From the NCBI GenBank assembly GCA_040507225.1, contig JBEVVG010000001.1, forward strand, positions 1,426,001 to 1,490,000: a stretch of DNA of 64,000 nt. The letters run 5' to 3'. Positions 45,020-53,153 of this stretch are shown one piece after another. Numbering within the stretch: position 1 is the stretch's first letter; the number at the start of each line of letters is the position of its first letter. The position numbers were made by a program, and so were the translations under genes. The notes under the pieces are model-generated. The model did no database searches. It saw only the letters and a program-made list of their open reading frames with translations, and was not told the origin of the DNA. This DNA is from Thiodiazotropha sp040507225. GTDB lineage: Bacteria; Pseudomonadota; Gammaproteobacteria; Chromatiales; Chromatiaceae.

Positions 45020-45718
45020 ATGCGGCCACTGATCACCCGGATTCACACCCCTGCGGATTCGGTCGTGTTCGAGTCTGACCGACATCACATCGAGCCCGCC
45101 TTCCAGGTCGCCTACCATCCGCGACTCAAAGTGGACAGTCGAGGCTGGCAGGACAAAGCCAGGGCCCACTACACCCATGCCGTGGCCCGCCATCCCCTGG
45201 AATTGTGGCTGCATGTTCAGCGGATTCTGCATTTGATAACACTGCGGGATGAGAGGCTCTTCTGCGCCTTCCAGGATCTCTTCCAGGTACTGCATGGACG
45301 TGGCGAAAGATTGTGCCGGGGTCTCATAGGTCGGGCGGCCGACCAGTTGACGCGCACCGAACATGCAATTCTGGCGCGCTGCCAGGAACAGGACCCAGAA
45401 GGTGATCCTGATCCACCTGGCAGGCGCCTGATTGAGAGACTCTTGATCGAGGAATCCGCTGATGATCCCCTGGAGAGCGCCCGTCAATACCTCGCATACG
45501 GACAACTGACACTCGCTCGGGAAACGCTCGAGCAGGCACTTGATGACGCTCCTCTGCGGGAACCGCTGCATGAGGCACTGCTAGAAATCTACCGTCACAC
45601 CCGGGACATCGATCGTGTCGAGACCTGGCATCAACGCCTGATGCCGCTGCCCATGCAACTCGAGACGATCTGGCAGGACCTGATCGCTTTCCTTCGGAAG
45701 GAGCCGACCCCGCGATGA
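45020..45718 (+). CDS. TPR/FimV-like protein, first gene of the GTPase operon
   Basis: A 232-residue soluble protein. The N-terminal 110 residues are unrecognised (HIEPAFQVAYHPRLKVDSRGW). The C-terminal part has a TPR-like helix-turn-helix repeat: DDPLESARQYLAYGQLTLA then LEQALDDAPLREPLHEALLEIYR. This resembles the TPR segment of FimV-type polarity proteins, and I infer a scaffold or adaptor role. AAAGGA lies just before the ATG. The stop overlaps the next start (ATGA), so the two proteins should be made in step. Confidence 0.75.
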   Translation: MRPLITRIHTPADSVVFESDRHHIEPAFQVAYHPRLKVDSRGWQDKARAHYTHAVARHPLELWLHVQRILHLITLRDERLFCAFQDLFQVLHGRGERLCRGLIGRAADQLTRTEHAILARCQEQDPEGDPDPPGRRLIERLLIEESADDPLESARQYLAYGQLTLARETLEQALDDAPLREPLHEALLEIYRHTRDIDRVETWHQRLMPLPMQLETIWQDLIAFLRKEPTPR

Positions 45719-46887
45719 CAGCCTCGCCTCTCAAACCCAAACGCCTGGCGGCGATTGGCATGGACCAGCGGCAACGCAACGCCCTGAGGGTACTGTTTGC
45801 CAGTCAGTGCCAGAACCGCTTCGTCCTCGTGGAGGAGGAGTCCTCAGAGATCTGTATCCTCGATTTGGATGTATTCGGCGGTGAACGATTGTGGCAGGAA
45901 TTTCGCCAGCGCCATTCCCAGCGACCATTGATCCTGGTCTCACTGAAGCCTCGTACGATCGATAACGAACTGACCCTGTTCGTTCAGAAACCGATCCCCG
46001 TGGCCCGTCTCATCGATGCGATTGAACAGCAGGTTCTACGGCTCGACCCGAACTCATCCGTGCTGACGGAGTGTCCTCCAGCACCAGACACGCCTGTGGA
46101 AACGGATCCCTGTATCGTCCCTGACACCCAGCCGACCGTTGGCAAGCCAGCCGCGGTCACCCGCCGGGTCGCCAACTTGATGAGCGAAACTCAGGAACGG
46201 GCCTTCGTGGGCACGGCACCGGATATCGACCCGCAGGACCCGAGACAACTGGCACGCGTCTACTACAACCCAGATCATTACCTGCAGGGGCATATTCAGC
46301 AGGCCCTCAACCTGGCCGTGCGCTACCACAAAAATGTTTCCGTAGAAGGCCCCTGGCCTGCTATGGACCTGATGATCGACTCGCGCACCCTTTTGATCGA
46401 CGCGAACGAACGCCAGATACGACCCTTCTGTACGGTACCTGACACAACCCTCGAAGTACCTCTGAGGGTGCATGATCATCACCACCCGGACAGCGGGAGA
46501 CAGGGCTACCCGGTGACCGCTTTTCTCTGGCAGCTGGCATTGTGGGCCTCCCGGGGCCGCCTGCCCGCCGGCACCAGCCTGACCCAACCCATCTATCTCA
46601 GGCATTGGCCCAATTTCACCCGTCTGCAGGTCACCCCCCATGCACTGGCCATCGCGGCGCTTTGGGCGAAACAGCCCCGATCCCTGATCGACACGGCCCG
46701 CGGCCTGCAGATCCCCCAGCGCTATGTATTTGCCTTCTACAGTGCCGCAAAGGCGCTGCAACTGGCCGGAGAAACCCGGCGTGCGGTGGATACGCTGATC
46801 GCGCCAGCCGCGGTCCGACGCAGTGCCCGTCGCGGTGTTCTGATCCGTCTGCTCGATCACCTCAGAGGTCACAGGAAAACGCCATGA
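45715..46887 (+). CDS. Pseudo-receiver protein with unrecognised C-terminal domain
   Basis: A 390-residue protein. Residues 10-110 look like a degenerate response-regulator receiver: a beta-3-like CILDLD, a beta-4-like LILVSLK and FVQKP at beta-5 (the conserved Lys-Pro), but the acidic pocket and phospho-Asp position are not convincing. A linker follows. The C-terminal half (about 165-390) carries HALAIAALWAKQPRSL and RYVFAFYSAAKAL, a helical pattern like a winged-helix domain, ending in a basic tail. I do not recognise the whole. It starts and ends with four-base ATGA overlaps. An adaptor for the GTPase encoded next is plausible but inferred. Confidence 0.72.
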   Translation: MTASPLKPKRLAAIGMDQRQRNALRVLFASQCQNRFVLVEEESSEICILDLDVFGGERLWQEFRQRHSQRPLILVSLKPRTIDNELTLFVQKPIPVARLIDAIEQQVLRLDPNSSVLTECPPAPDTPVETDPCIVPDTQPTVGKPAAVTRRVANLMSETQERAFVGTAPDIDPQDPRQLARVYYNPDHYLQGHIQQALNLAVRYHKNVSVEGPWPAMDLMIDSRTLLIDANERQIRPFCTVPDTTLEVPLRVHDHHHPDSGRQGYPVTAFLWQLALWASRGRLPAGTSLTQPIYLRHWPNFTRLQVTPHALAIAALWAKQPRSLIDTARGLQIPQRYVFAFYSAAKALQLAGETRRAVDTLIAPAAVRRSARRGVLIRLLDHLRGHRKTP

Positions 46888-47420
46888 GTGAATGCAAGAT
46901 CATCTTCACCGGCCCTGTAGGCGCCGGTAAAACCTCCGCCATCAGGACCATCAGCGATATCGAGCCGATCTCCACGGACGAACTGGCGACAGACATGACC
47001 CGAAACAAAAAACCGGGCACCACGGTCGCACTGGACTATGGCCTGATCAAACTTCAGGCGGACGAACGGATCCATCTGTATGGCACCCCGGGGCAGGAGC
47101 GATTCGACTTCATGTGGGAGATTCTCACCCAGGGGGGTATCGGGCTGATCCTTCTGATCAGCAACCAACGACCCGACCCCTTCCAGGATATGCATTTCTT
47201 TATCGAGGCCTTCAAGTCCTTCCTGCATGAAAACAATCTGGTGATCGGTGTAACTCAGATGGACCTCAACGATCATCCGAGTATCGCCGACTACCACCTG
47301 CAACTGGAGAGCAGCGGCTACAAGATCCCGGTGTTCGAAGTGGATGCACGTAACCGCAGGGATGTGGGACTCCTGGTGGAGGCACTCCTGTTCACCCTGG
47401 ACCCAGGACTGGATGAGTGA
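46884..47420 (+). CDS. Small Ras-like GTPase, MglA/COG2229 type
   Basis: A 178-residue bacterial small GTPase. G1 P-loop is GPVGAGKT (10-17), a switch-I Thr lies in GTTVALDYG, G3 is LYGTPGQERF (the DxxG aspartate is replaced, as is common in this group) and G4 is TQMD (124-127) in place of NKxD. The start at 46884 is chosen because the same frame extends far upstream inside the preceding gene. This ATG gives a normal GTPase N-terminus and an ATGA overlap. Such GTPases act as nucleotide-dependent polarity or motility switches, regulated by roadblock proteins, two of which are encoded downstream. Confidence 0.9.
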   Translation: MSECKIIFTGPVGAGKTSAIRTISDIEPISTDELATDMTRNKKPGTTVALDYGLIKLQADERIHLYGTPGQERFDFMWEILTQGGIGLILLISNQRPDPFQDMHFFIEAFKSFLHENNLVIGVTQMDLNDHPSIADYHLQLESSGYKIPVFEVDARNRRDVGLLVEALLFTLDPGLDE

Positions 47421-48094
47421 ACAACCGATACCGATTGTCACAGGACCAATACGTTCGGGTCACACCCGCCGGGGCCTTCCACGCCACGGCACAATCCGGT
47501 GATGACCCATTACGGCGCCTGTTGCGAGCGCTGTTGCTTAAGGAACAGACCCCGCGCCTTGATCTGCAAGCCTTACAGACCTGGACCGGTCTCCGTGGCG
47601 ACCCGGCCCTGGAGATGCTCTACCGGGCACAGAACCTGGACTGGGTGGCCGGAGTTGCAGCGCCTGAAAGGGCAAGACCCGGCAACCTGGAAACGGTTTT
47701 ACCGGAGTTGTTGCCGGCCCTGTCGGACAAGCACAAGGCATTGCTGGCTGACACCCACGGCTTCTACATCACGGCAACGGGTTTCCCTCATGAAACGGCC
47801 ACAGAGCTATCCGCACTGAGCGCGGATATCGCCTCACTGGATACCCGCCACCGGGGACTCACCCAGCACAACCTGGGACTCGGCAGTCAGGCCTGGGCCC
47901 TGGTGGATGCCGCGGGTAACAGCCAGATCGGTTTCTGGCCCATCTTCATCGACGTGCATCGCTTCGTGCTGATCCTGCAGGGTGTTCCGCAACTCCATCA
48001 CAGCCATTTCGCGGAACTCGTCTGGGTGCTCAGTCGGCGCTACGGCGCGAGCCAGCCACCTACCGGTCCGGCTTCGCAACCAGGTAGTTCCTGA
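47417..48094 (+). CDS. Roadblock/LC7-like protein with N-terminal extension
   Basis: A 225-residue protein with a GTG start overlapping the GTPase stop (GTGA). The C-terminal half (about 100-210) follows the roadblock pattern: LLADTHGFYITATGF, a helix of alternating ETATELSALSADIASL, a strand WALVDAAGNSQIGFWPI and FVLILQG. The first 90 residues are separate and contain a possible winged-helix (LRRLLRALLLKEQTPRLDL). The direct coupling to the GTPase makes it the likeliest GTPase-activating or -binding partner (MglB-like). Divergent, so the fold call is moderate. Confidence 0.72.
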   Translation: MNNRYRLSQDQYVRVTPAGAFHATAQSGDDPLRRLLRALLLKEQTPRLDLQALQTWTGLRGDPALEMLYRAQNLDWVAGVAAPERARPGNLETVLPELLPALSDKHKALLADTHGFYITATGFPHETATELSALSADIASLDTRHRGLTQHNLGLGSQAWALVDAAGNSQIGFWPIFIDVHRFVLILQGVPQLHHSHFAELVWVLSRRYGASQPPTGPASQPGSS

Positions 48095-48124
48095 CCTTTC
48101 ACCTCTCCAGGGAGACCACCGCCA

Positions 48125-48688
48125 ATGGATGACACACAGATCAACAAATTAATGGAATACGCCAAGCGCTTCACCGGACTGACCCCGGAACGGGAAGCGG
48201 CGCTCATTCAGGCCGCACCGACCATCGAACCGGTGCTGAGTCCGATTACTGAGGATTTCTATGCCACCCTTCAGCAGATCGAGCAAACCGCCCCATTTCT
48301 CGAAGGCCGTCTGGAGCAATTGAAAACAACCCACAGAAGCTGGCTCGCAGGACTCTTCCACGGCCCCTACGACAGCACATTCACCCGAAGCATGTATCGG
48401 GTGGGAGCGGTGCACGTGCAGGTCGGACTCCCGGTGGAGTTCATGTCCGGCGGCATCTGTCTCATCACACACCAGCTCATACAACGGGTGACCGGGCTGT
48501 ATGCGAACGCACCCGATCAGGTGGGACATCTGCTCAGCGCGATCAATGCGGTCACCGGATTCGCATTGCTGATCATGCAGCAGTCCTACCAAAGCGCTTC
48601 CCTGGCGGTCGAACTCGATCGCTTTCTCAAGGTCACCGGCATGAGCCGTACCCTGTTCGATAACCTGGCCAGTGCCTGTCACGATTGA
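48125..48688 (+). CDS. Single-domain protoglobin
   Basis: A 187-residue globin of the protoglobin / globin-coupled-sensor family. The pre-F helix FYATLQQIEQTAPFL, the F-helix motif YRVGAVHVQVGLP with proximal His97, and FMSGG after it are the family signature. No output domain is attached, unlike DosC or HemAT. It would bind O2, CO or NO through heme. Its place inside the GTPase/roadblock operon suggests it feeds a gas signal into that switch. Spacing to the previous gene is 30 bases. Confidence 0.9.
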   Translation: MDDTQINKLMEYAKRFTGLTPEREAALIQAAPTIEPVLSPITEDFYATLQQIEQTAPFLEGRLEQLKTTHRSWLAGLFHGPYDSTFTRSMYRVGAVHVQVGLPVEFMSGGICLITHQLIQRVTGLYANAPDQVGHLLSAINAVTGFALLIMQQSYQSASLAVELDRFLKVTGMSRTLFDNLASACHD

Positions 48689-48707
48689 TACCCACAAGGA
48701 GCCCATC

Positions 48708-49070
48708 ATGCGCGCCGACATGTTGAATTCGATACTCAGTGAACTGAACGGAACCTCAGCGGATATCGAGGCCTCCGCCGTGATATCCACCGATGGACTG
48801 ATCATGGCCTCACAGCTGCCGCAAAGCCTCGATGAGGACCGGGTCGGAGCGATGAGTGCAGCCATGCTTTCCCTCGGCGACCGCACCGCCCAGGAGTTGG
48901 CACGGGGTGAACTGGAGCAGGTTTTGATCAAAGGCAACAGCGGCTACGTGCTGATGGCACACGCCGGGCCCGAGGCCGTGGTTACCGTGATGGCGAAACC
49001 CAATGCCAAACTCGGCCTGATCTTCCTGGATGTAAAGAGGGCGGCAGAGAGTATTGAGAAACTGATCTGA
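48708..49070 (+). CDS. Roadblock/LC7 domain protein (MglB-like)
   Basis: A 120-residue single-domain roadblock protein. The helix LNSILSELNG, strand AVISTDGLIMASQLP, helix VGAMSAAMLSLGDRTAQEL, strand LIKGNSGYVLMAHAG and the final helix (AAESIEKL) follow the family order closely. AAGGAG precedes the ATG at 48708 and decides the start over the upstream in-frame ATG. In other bacteria such proteins form dimers that activate MglA-type GTPases. Here it is separated from the GTPase by the protoglobin gene. Confidence 0.9.
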   Translation: MRADMLNSILSELNGTSADIEASAVISTDGLIMASQLPQSLDEDRVGAMSAAMLSLGDRTAQELARGELEQVLIKGNSGYVLMAHAGPEAVVTVMAKPNAKLGLIFLDVKRAAESIEKLI

Positions 49071-49124
49071 GACTCAGGTGTTGAAACCCTGAGTCCATAT
49101 CACAGGGTTGGGAGGTAACCGATC

Positions 49125-49487
49125 ATGAGTGCGTCCGCATTTTTCCTGTTGCGCATGAACGACCATATTCAGTACCTGGGTAAAATCAAGGCCGCTCTAC
49201 AGGACAGGGGCGGCTTCCAGGGGACCGATCACCACAGCTGCAAACTTGGCAGCTGGATGGACCGTGAGGGAGCGGAACAATCCGTATCACTGGGACCAGA
49301 GGCCGAAACTCTGTTCAAACAACTTCAGCAACCTCACGAAAAGTTTCACGCCGCCAGTCACCAGGCACTTGCATGTAAAGCCGAGGGGGACCTGGCGGGC
49401 ATGGAAGCCGCCATGACCGAGATGTTTCGCCTCTCCAACACCCTGGTCAGTCTGCTCATGCGACTCGACACATTGAGCCATTCATGA
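49125..49487 (+). CDS. Stand-alone CZB (chemoreceptor zinc-binding) domain protein
   Basis: A 120-residue protein consisting only of a CZB domain. The zinc ligands are visible in order: His14 (NDHIQYL), Cys39 in HHSCKLGSW, His71 and His75 (HEKFH). CZB domains usually sit on chemoreceptors or diguanylate cyclases, where the zinc-cysteine pair senses zinc or hypochlorous acid. As an isolated protein it probably acts in trans. It is the last gene of the GTPase operon, and GGGAGG lies upstream of the ATG. Confidence 0.87.
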   Translation: MSASAFFLLRMNDHIQYLGKIKAALQDRGGFQGTDHHSCKLGSWMDREGAEQSVSLGPEAETLFKQLQQPHEKFHAASHQALACKAEGDLAGMEAAMTEMFRLSNTLVSLLMRLDTLSHS

Positions 49488-49574
49488 GTCGACCAGCAAC
49501 TCGACCTTTGATGCGCTCAACCAGACACCGCGCCGTGTAATCCGCGTCAAAGTATTGCGGGTGAAAGGGAGGCC

Positions 49575-49850
49575 CTAGATGGGCCGGCGGATCAAACGGA
49601 TCAACTCGGCAAGCCGCTCGTCCCCGGGCGGTTCACCGACGATACACCAGGCATGCAGCACCGGATCGGGGTATTCCAGCAGCGCGACGAAGGCCGCCTG
49701 CATCTGCGGATCGAGGCTTGCGTATTGGCGATCGAGAAACGCTTCGAACAGGTAATCGAGCTCCAGCATTCCTCGCCGGCATTGCCAGCGCAGGCGCGGC
49801 GTCTGATCCTGTCCGTGTGCGACTTCACTCATGAGCGGCTCAAATCGCAT
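49575..49850 (-). CDS. sdhE: FAD assembly factor SdhE
   Basis: A 91-residue protein promoting covalent flavinylation of SdhA. The conserved RGxxE motif is present as RRGMLELDYLF. It overlaps the end of sdhB by 11 bases on the same strand, so it is the last gene of the sdh operon, as in several gammaproteobacteria where sdhE is otherwise often elsewhere (next to ygfX). Confidence 0.94.
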   Translation of the reverse strand: MRFEPLMSEVAHGQDQTPRLRWQCRRGMLELDYLFEAFLDRQYASLDPQMQAAFVALLEYPDPVLHAWCIVGEPPGDERLAELIRLIRRPI

Positions 49851-50532
49851 CCTTGAGCATCAGAGCCTTGATGTGACCGATCGCCTTGGTGGGATTGAGC
49901 CCCTTGGGACAGGCCTCGACACAGTTCATGATGGTATGACAGCGAAACAGTTTGTAGGGCCCTTCCAGCTTGTCGAGGCGCTCCTCACGGGCCTGATCCC
50001 GGCTGTCGGCGAGGAACCGGCAGGCACTGAGCAGCGCCTGGGGACCGAGAAACTTGTCCGGGTTCCACCAGAAGGAGGGACAGGCCGTGGAGCAGCAGCC
50101 ACACATGATGCACTCGTACAGCCCGTCCAGTTCATCGCGTTCTTCCGGAGATTGCAGGATCTCCTGCTCCGGCAAGGGTTCCTTGCGGATCAGCCAGGGG
50201 TCCACCTGCTGATACTGGGCATAGAACTGGCTCATGTCCACTACCAGGTCGCGGATCACCGGCCGGCCGGGAAAGGGCCGAACCTCCACCGGTTCCTTCA
50301 GCTCGCTCAGGGGCGTGACGCAGGCCAGCTTGTTGCTGCCATTGACGTTCACCCCGTCGGAACCGCACACCCCTTCGCCGCAGGAGTGGCGAAAAGTGAA
50401 CGACTGGTCCTGTTCGCGAATCGCCAGCAGGGCATCCCGCAACATCATGCCCTGACGCATTTCCACCTCGTAGGCCTGCATATAGGGCTCTGAATCGGTC
50501 TCGGGATTGTAGCGAAAAACGCTGAATTTCAT
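49840..50532 (-). CDS. sdhB: Succinate dehydrogenase iron-sulfur subunit
   Basis: Complex II electron-transfer subunit, 230 residues. The [2Fe-2S] site has Cys51, Cys56, Asp59 and Cys71 (CGEGVCGSDG): the third ligand is Asp, as in E. coli SdhB. The [4Fe-4S] and [3Fe-4S] sites are CIMCGCC-TACP and CHTIMNCVEACP-KGL. Inner membrane, cytoplasmic face. Fourth in the sdhCDAB order. Confidence 0.97.
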   Translation of the reverse strand: MKFSVFRYNPETDSEPYMQAYEVEMRQGMMLRDALLAIREQDQSFTFRHSCGEGVCGSDGVNVNGSNKLACVTPLSELKEPVEVRPFPGRPVIRDLVVDMSQFYAQYQQVDPWLIRKEPLPEQEILQSPEERDELDGLYECIMCGCCSTACPSFWWNPDKFLGPQALLSACRFLADSRDQAREERLDKLEGPYKLFRCHTIMNCVEACPKGLNPTKAIGHIKALMLKDAI

Positions 50533-50610
50533 ATCAACTCCTCGTCGTGTAAGGCAATCGGTTCACTCACCGCTGCGACTCTGTGTGTCAACCCTGGCGA
50601 TCCAGTCTGA

Positions 50611-52371
50611 TCAGTAAACCCGCTCTTTAGGGGGAAAGCTCTCGACCGTCAGCGGCTGCACCCGCACGCCCTTATATTCGAGACGGTCGTCCTGCTTCCA
50701 ATACAAGGTGTGCTTCATCCACTCGGCATCGTCGCGCTTGGGAAAGTCCGGTCTCGAATGGGCTCCCCGGCTTTCCTTGCGATGCAACGCGGAGACCGCG
50801 ATCGACATGCCCACATCGATCAGATTCTCCAGTTCCAGCGCCTCGGTCCGGTTGGTATTGAAAGTCCGGGTATGATCAGTGAGACGTACATCCTTGAGTT
50901 TGTCACGCAATGCCTTAACCCGTTCGACGCCTTCCACCATCATGTCCTCGACCCGGAACACGCCGGCGTGATCCTCCATGGCCTTGCGGAACTCCTTACG
51001 CAGTTCGCTGACCGTGATCCCGTCACCCTGGGCGTCCCAACGGCTCAGCCGCGCAACGGCCTCCTCAACCCCGGCCTCGTCGAGGGGCCGGTGCGCCTTG
51101 TTCTGCTGTACATAGTCGATGATGTTGTGGCCGGCGAGGCGGCCGAACACCAGGATATCCAGCAACGAATTGCCGCCCAGCCGGTTGGCGCCGTGCACCG
51201 AGGCGCAGGCGCACTCGCCAGCGGCATAGAGTCCCGGCAGTGGATCGCCATTGTCGTCCACACCAGGCATGACCCGGCCGAAACGATCGGTGGGGATACC
51301 CCCCATCACGTAGTGGGCGGTCGGAAACACCGGTATCGGATCCTTGACCGGATCGACTCCGGCAAAAATACGCGCGCTCTCACGGATACCCGGCAGGCGT
51401 TTGGCGATCACCGATTCACCCAGGTGATCCAGCTTGAGCATCACATGGTCCGCTTCGGGTCCGCAGCCGTGCCCCTCGCGCACCTCGGTGACGATGGAGC
51501 GGGCCACCACGTCGCGACTCGCCAGGTCCTTGGCGTTCGGTGCGTACTTCTCCATGAAGCGTTCACCGTCCTTGTTGATCAGGTAGCCGCCTTCGCCACG
51601 CACGCCTTCGGTGATCAGCATGCCCTTGCCGGCGATGCCGGTGGGATGGAATTGAAAGAACTCCATGTCCATCAGCGGCAACCCCGCGCGCAGCGCCATG
51701 GCCATACCATCGCCGGTGTTGATATGCGCATTGGAGGTGGTGCGGAACACCTGGCCGCAGCCGCCGGTGGCCAGCAGGGTGGTCTTGGACTCGATCAGCA
51801 GGGGTGCACCGGTCGCAATGTTCAGCACCAGCGCACCGAGAATCACTCCCTCCCTGTCCTTGATCAGGTCGACCGCGAAATATTCGTCGTAAAAATGGGT
51901 CTTGGCGCGCAGGTTCTGCTGATACAGGGTATGCAGGATCGCGTGCCCGGTGCGGTCCGCCGCGGCACAGGTGCGAGCCGCCTGTTCGCCGCCGAAGTTC
52001 TGACTCTGACCGCCGAAGGCCCGCTGATAGATCTTGCCGTTGGCCAGGCGTGAAAACGGGACCCCGTTGTGTTCCAGTTCGTAAACCGTGGGAATCGCTT
52101 CGCGGCACATGTACTCGATGGCGTCCTGGTCACCCAGGTAGTCCGAACCCTTGACCGTATCGAACATGTGCCAGTGCCAATTGTCCGGCAGGACATTGGC
52201 GAGGGCCGCGTTCACCCCGCCCTGTGCCGCCACGGTGTGCGAACGGGTTGGAAACACCTTGGAAACCACCGCCACCTTTAGGTTGGCGTTGGCCAGTTGC
52301 AGGGCCGCATTCAGACCGGCACCGCCGGCCCCCAGGATGAGCGTATCGAAACGTTGCTTTTGCAATGTCAT
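50611..52371 (-). CDS. sdhA: Succinate dehydrogenase flavoprotein subunit
   Basis: Catalytic subunit of complex II, 586 residues. The FAD-binding GAGGAG is at 14-19 and the covalently flavinylated His45 is in RSHTVAAQGG. The start at 52371 is preferred over an upstream in-frame codon because it gives the standard N-terminus and keeps the gene out of the sdhD coding end. Third gene of sdhCDAB. Confidence 0.97.
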   Translation of the reverse strand: MTLQKQRFDTLILGAGGAGLNAALQLANANLKVAVVSKVFPTRSHTVAAQGGVNAALANVLPDNWHWHMFDTVKGSDYLGDQDAIEYMCREAIPTVYELEHNGVPFSRLANGKIYQRAFGGQSQNFGGEQAARTCAAADRTGHAILHTLYQQNLRAKTHFYDEYFAVDLIKDREGVILGALVLNIATGAPLLIESKTTLLATGGCGQVFRTTSNAHINTGDGMAMALRAGLPLMDMEFFQFHPTGIAGKGMLITEGVRGEGGYLINKDGERFMEKYAPNAKDLASRDVVARSIVTEVREGHGCGPEADHVMLKLDHLGESVIAKRLPGIRESARIFAGVDPVKDPIPVFPTAHYVMGGIPTDRFGRVMPGVDDNGDPLPGLYAAGECACASVHGANRLGGNSLLDILVFGRLAGHNIIDYVQQNKAHRPLDEAGVEEAVARLSRWDAQGDGITVSELRKEFRKAMEDHAGVFRVEDMMVEGVERVKALRDKLKDVRLTDHTRTFNTNRTEALELENLIDVGMSIAVSALHRKESRGAHSRPDFPKRDDAEWMKHTLYWKQDDRLEYKGVRVQPLTVESFPPKERVY

Positions 52372-52394
52372 ATCGTGAATAACCCTTTGACGGT

Positions 52395-52736
52395 TCAGGC
52401 GAGATGCGCCAGGAAAATGATCTGCAGAACCCAAAGACCGCAACCGGTCAAGAGGAAGCCAATGATGCTGAGGATCGTGACCCGGGCCGCAGTCGGATGC
52501 ACGTAGTCAATCAATACGTCCCGGATGCCGACCCAGGCATGCAACAGCAGCGAGGCAAAAAACAGCAGCAGCGCAAACCCCACCAGCGGACTGGCCACCC
52601 AACCCTGCCAGGCCTGATGATCGGCGGGGGGACTGAAGATCATGTGCTGCAAAAAATACAGAATGAACAGAATCAGGTAGAGCGCAGTGGCGCGCTGCAG
52701 GAACCAGGCTTTCAAGCCACTCGCGCGACGACTCAT
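52395..52736 (-). CDS. sdhD: Succinate dehydrogenase membrane anchor subunit
   Basis: A 113-residue protein with three membrane helices that helps bind heme b and ubiquinone. LHAWVGIRDVLIDYV is the family's conserved segment. It overlaps the sdhC stop by four bases (ATGA). Confidence 0.95.
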   Translation of the reverse strand: MSRRASGLKAWFLQRATALYLILFILYFLQHMIFSPPADHQAWQGWVASPLVGFALLLFFASLLLHAWVGIRDVLIDYVHPTAARVTILSIIGFLLTGCGLWVLQIIFLAHLA

Positions 52737-53113
52737 GACAGACCTCCCATCAGGATCAGGGCCAGCACCGGCGCAGCAACCATCACGGCCCAGGCGGTTT
52801 GACGGTAAACCGGCTTGTCGACACCGATATCGATATCGATCAGCAGGTAGCGGATACCGGCCAGCAGGTGGTGCATCAATCCCCAGAGAAACAGAAATAT
52901 CAGCAGTTGCACCAGCCCCATCTGCAGAAACTCACGCGCATCCGCAAAGCCGCTGGGACCGGAGAGTGACAGGCCGAACAGATAGATGGCCACGGGGATC
53001 GAGATCACCATAACCACCCCGGTCACCCGGTGGATAATCGACATGATGCCGGCAATCGGCAGGCGAATCTTCAACAGATTAAGAAAGACCGGTCTGGGTT
53101 TGGTTTCTAGCAT
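52733..53113 (-). CDS. sdhC: Succinate dehydrogenase cytochrome b556 subunit
   Basis: A 126-residue protein with three membrane helices. The N-terminal IMSIIHRVTGV (quinone-site Ser and Arg context) and the heme-ligand region LMHHLLAGIRYLLID are diagnostic. It is the first sdh gene, only 40 bases past maeB, so it may be read through from the dicarboxylate operon. Confidence 0.95.
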   Translation of the reverse strand: MLETKPRPVFLNLLKIRLPIAGIMSIIHRVTGVVMVISIPVAIYLFGLSLSGPSGFADAREFLQMGLVQLLIFLFLWGLMHHLLAGIRYLLIDIDIGVDKPVYRQTAWAVMVAAPVLALILMGGLS

Positions 53114-53153
53114 AACGATCGTTTCCGCTTGGTAGGGAGTGAGTATCAGGGTT

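Noticed and set aside
44713..45036. 107-codon minus-strand frame between dnaX and the GTPase operon
   Set aside because: It starts inside the first operon gene, has no ribosome site at either Met and shows no family resemblance.
46542..46883. Longer N-terminus for the GTPase
   Set aside because: The extension is out-of-frame sequence of the preceding gene. The ATG at 46884 gives the normal start and the ATGA overlap.
50710..52053. Long plus-strand open frame (447 codons) opposite sdhA
   Set aside because: Antisense shadow of a high-GC conserved gene. Its translation is rich in H, Q, R and G with no family pattern, while sdhA on the other strand is unambiguous.
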